Source: Geothermobacter sp964501815 (lineage in GTDB: Bacteria > Desulfobacterota > Desulfuromonadia > Desulfuromonadales > Geothermobacteraceae). Taken from it: a stretch of DNA of 64,000 bases. This document shows positions 42,099-50,911 of this stretch, one piece after another (positions within the stretch are counted from its first letter, which is position 1; each line of letters opens with the position of its first letter). The translations under genes were made by a program, and so were the position numbers. The notes beneath the pieces are model-generated. The model saw only the letters and a list, made by a program, of their open reading frames with translations. It searched no databases and was not told the origin of the DNA. The stretch is taken from contig CAZCUR010000001.1 in the NCBI GenBank assembly GCA_964501815.1, positions 1 through 64,000 on the forward strand. The letters run 5' to 3'.

Positions 42099-43021
42099 TA
42101 CGCGCCGGTTTGCTACATACCCGGTTGGGTGAAGTTCGCCGGCGGTCGGGCCAGTCTCGACCGCCGGCATTTTATCCCCGGTTTCTATTGCTCCTCTGCC
42201 TTTTGGTGCTGGCCGGCTGTTCCACGGTCGGCCCCCGTCTCGACGCTTCGCAGGCCCATATCGTCCATTGGCAGGGCAGGGTCGATGTCACCGAAGATCT
42301 GATTTTTGATGCCGGTACGACCCTGGTCCTTGCTCCTGGAACCGAGGTGGTTTTTCATCCGGTGCTTCCTGAAAACGACCGATTTTCCCGTCATCCCAAT
42401 TTTCCCGGTGCCGAGCTGATTGTCCGGGGACGGCTGCTGGCCCATGGCACCTTTGAGGCTCCGATTGTGTTTCGGGCCGCCGACCCGGCTGCGGCCGCCG
42501 GCAGCTGGGGGGGCATCAATATCGAGAGAAGCCCCCGGGCGGAATTCGATTATTGTGTTTTCCAAAGTGCCAACAGCGCCCTTCACGCGCGCGAATCGAC
42601 CGTCTTTGTCGAACACAGTCTGTTTCGCCGCAACCTCGTCGGGGTGCGTTTCCACTCCAGCGATATTCTGATTGAGAACAACCTCTTTGCTGAAAACGGC
42701 AGTGCCATCCGGTTTCATTTTGGCGCTCCCGTAATCTGTCACAACCGTTTTGTCGCCAATCGGCGCAGCATTTTCATCACCGCTCACCCCAGGGATCTGA
42801 GAATCGAAAACAACAATTTCATCAGCGCCGTTGACTACCATCTGGTGTTGGGTGAAGAGGTCCCCGAAGATGTTGATGCGACCCGCAACTGGTGGGGAGG
42901 CGATACGGGGGAGATTGCGCCCCTTATTTATGACCGGAGGAGGGAAGGCCATCTGGGGCAGGTGCTTCTGGCTCCGCTGCTGAAACAGCCGGCGCAGGAG
43001 GATATTCCGTGGAACCGGTGA
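42095..43021 (+). CDS. Right-handed beta-helix lipoprotein
   Basis: 308 residues from GTG 42095, which overlaps the preceding stop (GTGA). A signal peptide ends in a lipobox (LVLAGC, Cys about residue 42), so it is a predicted lipoprotein. The body consists of parallel beta-helix (PbH1/NosD-like) coils: AELIVRGRL, GGINIERS, FVEHSLFRRN, ILIENNLFAEN, VICHNRFVANRR and LRIENNNFI recur about every 20-25 residues. The long n-region suggests a start further in (for example TTG 42122). Such folds often bind or cut polysaccharides, but no catalytic residues were recognised. It overlaps recJ by 13 bases. Confidence 0.8.
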   Translation: MIRAGLLHTRLGEVRRRSGQSRPPAFYPRFLLLLCLLVLAGCSTVGPRLDASQAHIVHWQGRVDVTEDLIFDAGTTLVLAPGTEVVFHPVLPENDRFSRHPNFPGAELIVRGRLLAHGTFEAPIVFRAADPAAAAGSWGGINIERSPRAEFDYCVFQSANSALHARESTVFVEHSLFRRNLVGVRFHSSDILIENNLFAENGSAIRFHFGAPVICHNRFVANRRSIFITAHPRDLRIENNNFISAVDYHLVLGEEVPEDVDATRNWWGGDTGEIAPLIYDRRREGHLGQVLLAPLLKQPAQEDIPWNR

Positions 43022-44730
43022 AGCAAACCCGGTGGGTGGAGCGTGCCGAGATAAGCCTTGACAGCGTTGCGGCCCTGCTGCGTCGGCTTCCCTTGAAGCC
43101 GCTGACCGCGCGGGTCTTGCTGGCCCGGCAACGCGCCGACGATCGTGCGGAGGACTTTCTTCAGGCCCGTCTTGTCTCCATGCCTGACCCCATGACCCTT
43201 GCCGGCATGGGGGCTGCTGTGGACAGGCTCAGCTTTGCCATCCGAAAAGGGGAAAAAATCAGCATCCACGGTGATTACGACGTGGATGGCATCAGCGCGA
43301 CGGCGCTGATGGTCGATGTGCTGCGCCATCTTGGCGCTGACGTGGATTACCACATCCCCTTGCGTATGCGGGACGGCTATGGTCTTTCTGCTGAGGCCTT
43401 GCGTCGCTGTGCAGCAACCGGTACCCGGGTTGTGGTTTCGGTTGACTGTGGCATTTCAGCCCATGATGAAGCCGAGCTTGCCCGGCAGCTTGGCCTTGAT
43501 CTGATTGTTACGGACCACCATCAGGTCCCGGAGGAGTTGCCGGCTGGTTTCGCCCTGATCAACCCCCATCTGCCCGACTGCAGGTTTCCTGACAAGAACC
43601 TGTGCGGAGTCGGGGTTGCGTTCATGGTCCTGATTGCCCTGCGCCGCACATTGAGGGAGCAGGGCTGGTTTGCACAGCGCCCTGAACCCGATTTGAAAAA
43701 CTGGCTGGATTTGGTTGCGCTCGGGACCATCGCCGACCTGGTGCCGCTTACGGGGATCAATCGTCCCCTGGTGCGATACGGGCTCGAGCTGATGGAACGC
43801 ACGCCGCGACCTGGGATCCGGGCCCTCAGGGAAGTGGCCGGCGTCCGCACCGTTTCGACCGGAACCGTCGGGTTTCAGCTGGCTCCGCGCCTGAATGCCG
43901 CTGGCCGCCTGGAAGACGCCGGCGCCGGTGTCCAACTGCTGTTGGCAAGGGATGACAATCAGGCTTTGCCTCTGGCCCGGATGCTTGATGACTGGAACCA
44001 GCAGCGTCGGCTGATTGAAGGGCAGACCTTTGAGGAGGCCGTCGCAATGGTGAAGGAACTGCCCGAGTCCTGCAGTCTGGTTTTGGCCTCGGAACGCTGG
44101 CATCAGGGTGTGATCGGCATTGTGGCCAGCCGCCTGGTCGAACGTTACGCCCGGCCGACGTTGATGATTGCCCTGGACGGGGAGTCCGGCAAGGGGTCCG
44201 GGCGCTCCGTGCGCGGGTTCCATTTGTACGAAGGGCTCAAGCGGTGCGCACAGCACCTGACCGGATTTGGCGGGCATGAGTTCGCTGCGGGCTTCAGCCT
44301 GGCGCGAGACAGGATCGACTCCTTGCGGGAGGCGTTTGAACAGACAGCCCGCAGCGTCCTTTCGCCCGACGACCTTGTTCCGCAGCGCCCCTATGATGCC
44401 GTTGCCGAACTGGGCGAGTTCGATGAGCAGCAGGTGCGGGAGCTGGAAAGCCTGGCTCCCTTTGGCATGGGCAACCCCGAGCCCGTGTTTCTTGTGGAAA
44501 ATGTCACCCTCGGCCGCGTTGAACAGGTTGGCGGCGGGCGGCATTTGCGATGTTTGGTGCGTCAGGACGGCACCTGCCTGCCGGCCATCGGTTTCAATAT
44601 GGCCGCAGACAGTGAGCTTGCCCGTGCCCCTGTCGACCTGCTGTTCACACCGGGGTTCAATCGCTGGAACGGCAGGGAAACGCTGCAGCTGCGTCTTCGG
44701 GATATGCGCCCGTCGGGCGACAGGGGATAG
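43009..44730 (+). CDS. recJ: Single-stranded-DNA-specific exonuclease RecJ
   Basis: 5'-3' exonuclease of recombination and mismatch repair. The 573 residues show the DHH-superfamily motifs in order: HGDYDVDGISATAL (about 85-98), VDCGISA, VTDHHQVP (about 165-172), LVALGTIADLVPL, and the DHHA1 motif GFGGHEFAAGFSL (about 420). A C-terminal OB-fold region follows. The GTG 43009 start has AGGAGG seven bases upstream and lies inside the end of the beta-helix gene. It ends three bases from the convergent focA-like gene. Confidence 0.96.
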   Translation: MEPVKQTRWVERAEISLDSVAALLRRLPLKPLTARVLLARQRADDRAEDFLQARLVSMPDPMTLAGMGAAVDRLSFAIRKGEKISIHGDYDVDGISATALMVDVLRHLGADVDYHIPLRMRDGYGLSAEALRRCAATGTRVVVSVDCGISAHDEAELARQLGLDLIVTDHHQVPEELPAGFALINPHLPDCRFPDKNLCGVGVAFMVLIALRRTLREQGWFAQRPEPDLKNWLDLVALGTIADLVPLTGINRPLVRYGLELMERTPRPGIRALREVAGVRTVSTGTVGFQLAPRLNAAGRLEDAGAGVQLLLARDDNQALPLARMLDDWNQQRRLIEGQTFEEAVAMVKELPESCSLVLASERWHQGVIGIVASRLVERYARPTLMIALDGESGKGSGRSVRGFHLYEGLKRCAQHLTGFGGHEFAAGFSLARDRIDSLREAFEQTARSVLSPDDLVPQRPYDAVAELGEFDEQQVRELESLAPFGMGNPEPVFLVENVTLGRVEQVGGGRHLRCLVRQDGTCLPAIGFNMAADSELARAPVDLLFTPGFNRWNGRETLQLRLRDMRPSGDRG

Positions 44731-44733
44731 CCG

Positions 44734-45546
44734 TCAGGACGGTTGATGGCCGTCGCCCCGCAGATAGGTGTACCAGTAGGCACCTGCGACGAAGAGAACC
44801 CCGCCGACGATATTGCCGAGGGTGACCGGTATCAGGTTGTTTACCAGGAAATGCTCCCAGGTCAGGCCCGTTGCAGCACCTGCGTCGCCCTGCAGCAAAA
44901 GGCCGGTCGGGATGAAGAACATGTTGGCCACTGAATGCTCGAAGCCGCTGGCGACGAAAGCCATAATCGGCATGTAACAGGCCAGCAACTTGCCGGGCAG
45001 GTCTCTGGCGGCGACGGCCATGACCACGGCCAGACAGACCAGCCAATTGCACAGGATGCCGCGAATAAAAGCCTGATCCAGGGGCAAACTCGCTTTGCTG
45101 GCGGCAATGGCGACGGCTTTTTCGGCGATGGAGCTGCCCTGCCACAGGCCGGAGTGGACAATCAGCCAGGCGATAAACAGGGCACCAAAGAGATTGCCGA
45201 AAATCACCAAGCCCCAGTTCTCCAGCAGTTTTCCCCAGCTGATGCGGCGGTTCAGTGCAGCCTTGACCAGCAGGCTGTTGCCGGTAAAAAGTTCGGCTCC
45301 GCAAACGATCACCAGCATCAGACCGACGGAAAAGACACTGCCGCCGAGAAAGCGGCTGAATCCCGCACCGAAAAAGGTTCCGGCGTCGCTGGTGACGACG
45401 ATGGCCAGCTGGGCGCCGAAGGCGATATAGACGCCGGCCAGAAAACTCAGCACCAGGGTGCGGCCCGGCGGCTGATTCAGAACCCGCTGGCCGGCCGCCA
45501 CAACCTCCCGGGCCGTTTCAGCCGGAGTGAGGAAGTTCCGGTTCAT
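44734..45546 (-). CDS. Formate/nitrite transporter family channel
   Basis: A 270-residue, six-helix FNT-family channel for small monocarboxylates or nitrite. Family landmarks are LAGVYIAFGA in helix 1, CGAELFTGNSL with the following break, and GFEHSVANMFFIPTG with the conserved gating His. FocA (formate) versus NirC (nitrite) cannot be decided from sequence by eye, and no pyruvate formate-lyase or nitrite reductase is nearby. ATG 45546 overlaps the aminotransferase stop (ATGA). No terminator separates it from convergent recJ. Confidence 0.9.
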   Translation of the reverse strand: MNRNFLTPAETAREVVAAGQRVLNQPPGRTLVLSFLAGVYIAFGAQLAIVVTSDAGTFFGAGFSRFLGGSVFSVGLMLVIVCGAELFTGNSLLVKAALNRRISWGKLLENWGLVIFGNLFGALFIAWLIVHSGLWQGSSIAEKAVAIAASKASLPLDQAFIRGILCNWLVCLAVVMAVAARDLPGKLLACYMPIMAFVASGFEHSVANMFFIPTGLLLQGDAGAATGLTWEHFLVNNLIPVTLGNIVGGVLFVAGAYWYTYLRGDGHQPS

Positions 45547-46736
45547 GCGCGGTTCAGCCCCAGCTCCGCCGCCAGCGCCTCCCAGGCCGGCAGGCTTCGT
45601 TCAATAATCTCCCGTTCGATACAGTAGGCGATGCGGAAAAATCCCGGGGCACCGAAGCCTGTTCCCGGAACCAGAAGGATGCGATGGTTCTGGGCCCGGC
45701 GCACGAACTCGACATCATCTTCGAGGGGGGATTCAGGGAAGAGGTAGAAAGCGCCCTGCGGTTTGACCATGCGGAAGCCCAGCCGGGTCAGGTGATTGTA
45801 GAGGAGGTCACGTTTCTCCTGATAGGGGGCGACCGGGACCCTGGCCTCCTGCAGGTCGGTGACCAGTCTCTGGGCCAGCGCCGGTGCATTGACAAACCCA
45901 AGCACCCGGTTGCAGAAGACCGCCCCGGCCATGAAGGCCTCGACATCAGCCAGTTTCGGACTGGCGGCCAGAAACCCGATCCGCTCGCCGGGCAGGGCCA
46001 GGTCTTTGGAATGAGATGTTACGATGACGGCGTTGTCGATGCAGGCGAAGACGGAAGGAACCTCCAGGCCGTCGTAGGCGATGCGGGCATAGGGTTCGTC
46101 GGAGATGACAACGATATCGCGCCCCCCCCTGCTGCGGACCTGCTTGACCAGCTTGTCGAGGTCCCTGAGGCTTTCGGCAGGGTAGACGACTCCGGTGGGG
46201 TTGTTGGGTGAATTGATAATGATCGCGCAGGTTTTTTCGGTTATGGCATCGGCAATGGCCTGTAAATCCAGCTGGAAATCGTGCCGGGTGGGCACCTCCA
46301 CGGGCCTGCCGCCGTGGTTGTCGATATAGAATTTGTATTCGACAAAGTAGGGTTTCAGGATGATGACTTCATCGCCGGGATTGATGAGGGTCTTGAGGAC
46401 GACATTGAGGGCGCCACCGGCTCCGCAGGTCATCACCACCCGTTCGGCACCGACCTCAAGTCCCGATTCCCGGCTCAGGCGGGCGGCTACGGCCCGGCGG
46501 GTTTCCGGATAGCCGGCATTTGGCATGTAGCGGTGCCTTCCGGGTTCTGTGGTTGCGGCCAGTTGGCGCAGTTTGTCCTGAAAAGCCGCCGGCGGTTCGA
46601 CGGTCGGATTTCCCAGCGTAAAATCGAAGACATTGTCCGCTCCGTACTGTTCACGCAGGCGTGCTCCCTCCTCGAACATACGGCGAATCCAGGAGGCTCG
46701 GTCGATAAAATCCTGTATTTTGGCGGCGATGGGCAT
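45543..46736 (-). CDS. PLP-dependent aminotransferase, class I/II
   Basis: A 397-residue fold-type I aminotransferase. FTLGNPTVEPP at the N-terminus, SPNNPTG for PLP binding, ISDEPYARI, and the Schiff-base Lys in TSHSKDLALPGERIGF (about residue 245) are all present, as is a C-terminal Arg in FFRIAYCI for substrate carboxylate. The substrate is not predictable; a role as aromatic or aspartate transaminase would suit the divergent pheA-tyrA-aroA genes. AAGGAGAC lies upstream of ATG 46736. Confidence 0.9.
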   Translation of the reverse strand: MPIAAKIQDFIDRASWIRRMFEEGARLREQYGADNVFDFTLGNPTVEPPAAFQDKLRQLAATTEPGRHRYMPNAGYPETRRAVAARLSRESGLEVGAERVVMTCGAGGALNVVLKTLINPGDEVIILKPYFVEYKFYIDNHGGRPVEVPTRHDFQLDLQAIADAITEKTCAIIINSPNNPTGVVYPAESLRDLDKLVKQVRSRGGRDIVVISDEPYARIAYDGLEVPSVFACIDNAVIVTSHSKDLALPGERIGFLAASPKLADVEAFMAGAVFCNRVLGFVNAPALAQRLVTDLQEARVPVAPYQEKRDLLYNHLTRLGFRMVKPQGAFYLFPESPLEDDVEFVRRAQNHRILLVPGTGFGAPGFFRIAYCIEREIIERSLPAWEALAAELGLNRA

Positions 46737-46778
46737 AGGTGTCTCCTTGGCTGATGCTGACCTGTTCAGGTGACCGGA

Positions 46779-46807
46779 AGTGTACGGGGCCAGGGTGCTG
46801 AAATCAA
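46779..46807 (-). promoter_or_regulatory. Sigma70-type promoter for the aminotransferase gene
   Basis: On the minus strand, TTGATT (46802-46807), a 17-base spacer and TACACT (46779-46784). Start near 46772, leader about 36 bases. Confidence 0.6.
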
Positions 46808-46885
46808 GTGCGAGCTGGCGTCAGGCTCCTTTTGAACAGTCTGGTCAAATCGTTTTTTCGCCCCATGCAACCGGGGCGCCCCCGA

Positions 46886-46914
46886 TTGCTTTTTGACCGG
46901 CAATCAGCTAATGT
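46886..46914 (+). promoter_or_regulatory. Sigma70-type promoter for pheA-tyrA-aroA
   Basis: TTGCTT (46886-46891), a 17-base spacer and TAATGT (46909-46914). Start near 46921, leaving about 23 bases to ATG, so no room for an attenuator. Confidence 0.65.
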
Positions 46915-46943
46915 TTCCTTCCCTTTTCAGGAGGCCGTGCACT

Positions 46944-48017
46944 ATGGAACAGGATGTTTTGCAAAAGCTGCGCGCACGCATCGATGCCATTGATGACCGG
47001 ATTCTGGAGCTGCTCAACGAACGCGCCAGGGTCGTCATCGAGGTCGGCAAGGCCAAAAAAAGCTCCCGTGCCGATTATTTTGTCCCAAGCCGGGAAAAAG
47101 CGATTTTTGATCGGCTGACTTCGGCCAATTCCGGTCCTTTCCCCCAGGAAGGGCTGAAGAGGGTGTTTCGGGAAATCATCAGTGCTTCCTTGTCGCTCGA
47201 GGAGCCGATGAAGGTCGCCTTTCTTGGTCCGCAGGCGACCTTCACCCATGTGGCGGCCATGCAGCAGTTCGGGCATTCGGCCCGTCTGGTGCCGCAAAAG
47301 AGTATCCCGGCGGTCTTCGAGGAGGTGGAACGCCACCGTGCCCATTACGGGGTGGTGCCGGTGGAAAACTCCAACGAAGGGATTGTCAACCACACCCTCG
47401 ACATGTTCTTCGATTCCCGGTTGCACATCATTGCGGAGATATTGTTGGAAATTTCGCATGACCTGCTGTCCAAATCGGGGGAGATGCGGGATATCCGCAA
47501 AGTGGTGTCACATCCCCAGGCGCTGGCGCAGTGCCGTAACTGGCTGGAGGAGAACCTTCCCGGAATCCCGCTGGTTGATGTTGCCAGTACGGCATTGGCC
47601 GCTCAGGTGGTGGCCGAGGACGAAAGCGCCGCCGCTATTGCCAGTGAACAGGCCGGCGCTCTGTACGGCTTGAAGGTGGTCAAAAAGAAAATCGAGGACA
47701 ATCCCAATAATTTCACCCGGTTTTTGGTTGTCGGGCATAATACTCCGCCGCGCAGCGGCCGTGACAAGACTTCGCTGATGTTCAGTGTCAAGGATGAACC
47801 GGGCATTCTTTACCGCATGCTGGAGCCGTTCAGCGCCCGCAGTATCAACCTGTGCAAAATCGAGAGCCGGCCACTGCGGAAAAAGGCCTGGGAGTATATC
47901 TTTTTTCTCGACCTCGAAGGTCATATCGAAGACGAGCCGGTTTCGGCCGCCATTGAGGAGCTGCGTGGCTATTGCCAGTTTCTCAAAATTCTTGGTTCCT
48001 ACCCGAAGGTCATGTGA
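46944..48017 (+). CDS. pheA: Bifunctional chorismate mutase/prephenate dehydratase (P-protein)
   Basis: Converts chorismate via prephenate to phenylpyruvate. In the 357 residues an AroQ-type mutase domain comes first (about 5-85; LRARIDAIDDRILELLNERA). The dehydratase domain follows (about 92-270; VAFLGPQATFTHVAA, YGVVPVENSNEGIV, NNFTRFLVV). A C-terminal ACT domain (about 278-355; DEPGILYRML, INLCKIESRP) mediates phenylalanine feedback. CAGGAGG lies upstream of ATG 46944. It overlaps tyrA by one base. Confidence 0.97.
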   Translation: MEQDVLQKLRARIDAIDDRILELLNERARVVIEVGKAKKSSRADYFVPSREKAIFDRLTSANSGPFPQEGLKRVFREIISASLSLEEPMKVAFLGPQATFTHVAAMQQFGHSARLVPQKSIPAVFEEVERHRAHYGVVPVENSNEGIVNHTLDMFFDSRLHIIAEILLEISHDLLSKSGEMRDIRKVVSHPQALAQCRNWLEENLPGIPLVDVASTALAAQVVAEDESAAAIASEQAGALYGLKVVKKKIEDNPNNFTRFLVVGHNTPPRSGRDKTSLMFSVKDEPGILYRMLEPFSARSINLCKIESRPLRKKAWEYIFFLDLEGHIEDEPVSAAIEELRGYCQFLKILGSYPKVM

Positions 48018-48892
48018 TGGCAAAGCGATTTTTCATCGACAGGCTTGCCGTTGTCGGAGTCGGTCTTATCGGCGGCAGTCTTGCGCTCGGCCTCAAGGAG
48101 GCGGAGGCTGTAGGGGAAGTCGTCGGCATTGGCAGGGGGCTGCCCAACCTCAATCTGGCTCTTGAGTTGGGGATTGTCGACCGCATCAGCCGAAATCCGG
48201 CCGAGGGGGTCAAAGACGCCGACATCGTCTTTCTGGCGACTCCGGTCAAAAGCCTTGGCACGCTGGCGGCCCAGGTTCTTCCCGCCATGAAACCGGGCGC
48301 CATCCTGACCGACGGCGGTAGCGTCAAGGCATCGGTTATCGGCGAGATCGACCCCCTGGTGCCCGATGGTATCGCCTTTGTGCCGGGGCATCCGATCGCC
48401 GGTACCGAAAAGAGTGGTGCCGGTGCCGCATTTGCCACCTTGTACCGGCAGCGGCGCTGTATCCTGACTCCTGGCGAAAAGACCACGCCCCAGGCGCTGG
48501 AACGGGTGACGCAGATGTGGCAGACGGTCGGCAGCGAGGTGGTGGTCATGGATGCCGACAAGCATGACCGTATTCTCGCCGCTATCAGCCATCTGCCGCA
48601 TATGATTGCCTACTCGCTGGTCAATGCGGTCGGCTCCTACGATCACTTCGAAGAAAACATTCTCGAATACTCCGCCGGGGGCTTTCGGGATTTTACCCGC
48701 ATTGCCTCGTCCGATCCGACCATGTGGCGCGATATCGCCCTGGCCAACCGGGCGGCGCTGCTGGAAATGATTGAGCGTTACGAAGCCTTCCTGGGGGAAC
48801 TCAAACAGGATATCGCCGCTGCCGACGGCCAGAAGCTTTTTGAGTTTTTCCTCAATTCCAAAACCCTCAGGGACGCCATTCTCCAGGATTGA
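48017..48892 (+). CDS. tyrA: Prephenate dehydrogenase
   Basis: NAD(P)-dependent conversion of prephenate to 4-hydroxyphenylpyruvate for tyrosine. The 291 residues have the Rossmann motif VVGVGLIGGSLALGL near residue 10, the active-site segment FVPGHPIAGTEKSGAGAA with the catalytic His, and SHLPHMIAYSL in the helical domain. An arogenate-specific enzyme cannot be excluded. The start TGATG overlaps the pheA stop by one base. Confidence 0.95.
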   Translation: MAKRFFIDRLAVVGVGLIGGSLALGLKEAEAVGEVVGIGRGLPNLNLALELGIVDRISRNPAEGVKDADIVFLATPVKSLGTLAAQVLPAMKPGAILTDGGSVKASVIGEIDPLVPDGIAFVPGHPIAGTEKSGAGAAFATLYRQRRCILTPGEKTTPQALERVTQMWQTVGSEVVVMDADKHDRILAAISHLPHMIAYSLVNAVGSYDHFEENILEYSAGGFRDFTRIASSDPTMWRDIALANRAALLEMIERYEAFLGELKQDIAAADGQKLFEFFLNSKTLRDAILQD

Positions 48893-48896
48893 TGCC

Positions 48897-50189
48897 ATGA
48901 CACAGAAACAGACCATCTCTCCCGCCGGTTGTGTGCGCGGTGATATCAGGGTCCCGGGAGACAAATCGATTTCCCACCGTTCCATCATGATCGGTGCTCT
49001 GGCCGAAGGCCGCACCCGCATCAGCGGTTTTTTGCACGGCGAAGACAACCATGCCACGCTCAATGCCTTTCGGGCCATGGGCGTTTCCATTTCCGAACAG
49101 GACAACGGGGTCCTGGTGATCGACGGTGTCGGTCTGGACGGTCTGCGTGAACCGGCCGATGTTCTTGACTGCGGCAATTCCGGCACCACCATGCGTCTGA
49201 TGACCGGGCTTTTGAGCGGTCAGCGCTTTTTCAGTGTGCTGACCGGCGACCAGTATCTGCGTCGTCGACCCATGCGCCGGGTGACCGAGCCCTTGCGCGC
49301 CATGGGCGCGCGCATCGAAGGCCGGGAAGGGGGAGACAAGGCTCCGTTGGCCATCACCGGCGGTCCTTTACGTTCCTTCCACTGGGATTCACCCGTGGCC
49401 AGCGCCCAGGTGAAATCGGCCCTTCTTCTGGCCGGGCTTTATGCCGACGGTCCGGTTGAGGTGACCGAGCCACATCTGTCCCGGGACCACAGTGAGCGCA
49501 TGCTCAGCCACTTTGGCGCCCGGATCGAACGTTTGCCGCAAGGGGTGCGTATCGAGCCTCGTCCGCGCCTGGTCGGCGGTGAAATCGAAATCCCCGGGGA
49601 TATCTCCTCGGCCGCCTTTTTTATGGTTGCCGCCCTGATTGTTCCCGGCAGCGAACTGCTGATCCGCAACGTGGGGGTCAATCCGACGCGCAGCGGTGTT
49701 ATCGACATCCTGCGCGCCATGGGCGGGCGGATTGAGCTGCTCGATGCCAGGGAACGTTCCGGCGAGCCGGTGGCAGATCTGCTGGTGCGTCACAGCAGCC
49801 TCAGAGGCATTGATATCGGCGGCGAGCTGGTGCCCCGCGCCATCGATGAGATGCCGGTGGTGAGTGTCGCGGCCGCTTTCGCCGAAGGAACCACCCGCAT
49901 CCGTGACGCCCGGGAACTCCGGGTCAAGGAGACCGACAGGATTGCCGCCATGGTCTGCGAGCTGGGCAAGCTGGGCGCTTCCGTCGAGGCGCTGGAGGAT
50001 GGCATGGTGATCGAGGGGGGGCGGAACCTGACCGGTGGGGATGTCGATTCCCATGGCGATCATCGTATTGCCATGAGCATGGCGGTGGCCGCTCTGGGCG
50101 CCGCCGGGCCGGTGACGATCCATGATACCGGCTGTACCGCGACCTCTTTCCCCAATTTCTGGCCCCTGCTTGACTCGGTGGTGCAATGA
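48897..50189 (+). CDS. aroA: 3-phosphoshikimate 1-carboxyvinyltransferase (EPSP synthase)
   Basis: Transfers enolpyruvyl from PEP to shikimate 3-phosphate. The 430 residues show PGDKSISHRS near residue 21, LDCGNSGTTMRL near 90, ELRVKETDRIAAM near 345, and DHRIAMS near 385. The GNSGTT signature is that of the Gram-positive-like (class II type) enzymes rather than the enteric NAGTAMR form. It starts at ATG 48897, four bases after tyrA, and overlaps cmk by four. Confidence 0.96.
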   Translation: MTQKQTISPAGCVRGDIRVPGDKSISHRSIMIGALAEGRTRISGFLHGEDNHATLNAFRAMGVSISEQDNGVLVIDGVGLDGLREPADVLDCGNSGTTMRLMTGLLSGQRFFSVLTGDQYLRRRPMRRVTEPLRAMGARIEGREGGDKAPLAITGGPLRSFHWDSPVASAQVKSALLLAGLYADGPVEVTEPHLSRDHSERMLSHFGARIERLPQGVRIEPRPRLVGGEIEIPGDISSAAFFMVAALIVPGSELLIRNVGVNPTRSGVIDILRAMGGRIELLDARERSGEPVADLLVRHSSLRGIDIGGELVPRAIDEMPVVSVAAAFAEGTTRIRDARELRVKETDRIAAMVCELGKLGASVEALEDGMVIEGGRNLTGGDVDSHGDHRIAMSMAVAALGAAGPVTIHDTGCTATSFPNFWPLLDSVVQ

Positions 50190-50905
50190 GCCGGTCAAAA
50201 AAACTGATTATCGCCATTGACGGACCGTCCGGGGCGGGCAAAAGTACCGTCAGCCGTCTGTTGGCCGAACGGCTGGGCTATCTGAACATCGATACCGGCG
50301 CCATGTACCGCTCGGTCGCACTCGCGGCCCATCGGGCCGGCATCCCTCCCGGGGACGGAGAGGCCCTGGAACAATTGTGTGCGCGCCTTGACCTCCGGCT
50401 CGAAGTTGACCCGAACGGGGGGCTGCGGGTTATGCTCGACGGGGAGGATGTTTCGGCGGCCATCCGGACTCCGGAAATAAGCCGCCTGACTCCTCTGGTC
50501 GCCGCCGTGCCTGCGGTTCGGCGTGCCATGGTGCGTTTGCAGCGCCGGCTCGGCCGGGAAGGCGGGGTCGTCCTCGAAGGGCGTGATATCGGTACCGTGG
50601 TTTTTCCCGATGCCGATCTGAAGGTCTTTCTGCATGCTTCGGCACAGGAGCGTGGCCGCCGGCGCTGGCTGGAACTGAAAGCGAAAGGAATTGAAGCCGA
50701 TCTGGACCAGACGGTGCGCGAGGTCGTTGAGCGCGACCGGGTCGACATGGAACGGGAGGCGGCTCCGCTGGTGCGCCCCGAAGGCGCCGTCGATATCGAC
50801 AGCGGTTCCTTGACTGTTGAACAGGTTGTCGACCGCCTGCTTGCCGAAGTAGAACGGGTGCGGCGGCGTAGCCCTGCCAGCACCCTTGCCCCGGGAAAGG
50901 ACTGA
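50186..50905 (+). CDS. cmk: Cytidylate kinase
   Basis: Phosphorylates CMP and dCMP. The 239 residues have the P-loop GPSGAGKST near residue 14, NIDTGAMYRSVAL for substrate, VVLEGRDIGTVVFPDAD in the middle and RRRWLELKAKG in the lid. About 15 extra basic residues at the C-terminus exceed the usual length. ATG overlaps the aroA stop (ATGA). The order aroA-cmk-ispH-rpsA is seen in many related genomes. Confidence 0.97.
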   Translation: MSRSKKLIIAIDGPSGAGKSTVSRLLAERLGYLNIDTGAMYRSVALAAHRAGIPPGDGEALEQLCARLDLRLEVDPNGGLRVMLDGEDVSAAIRTPEISRLTPLVAAVPAVRRAMVRLQRRLGREGGVVLEGRDIGTVVFPDADLKVFLHASAQERGRRRWLELKAKGIEADLDQTVREVVERDRVDMEREAAPLVRPEGAVDIDSGSLTVEQVVDRLLAEVERVRRRSPASTLAPGKD

Positions 50906-50911
50906 ACACCT

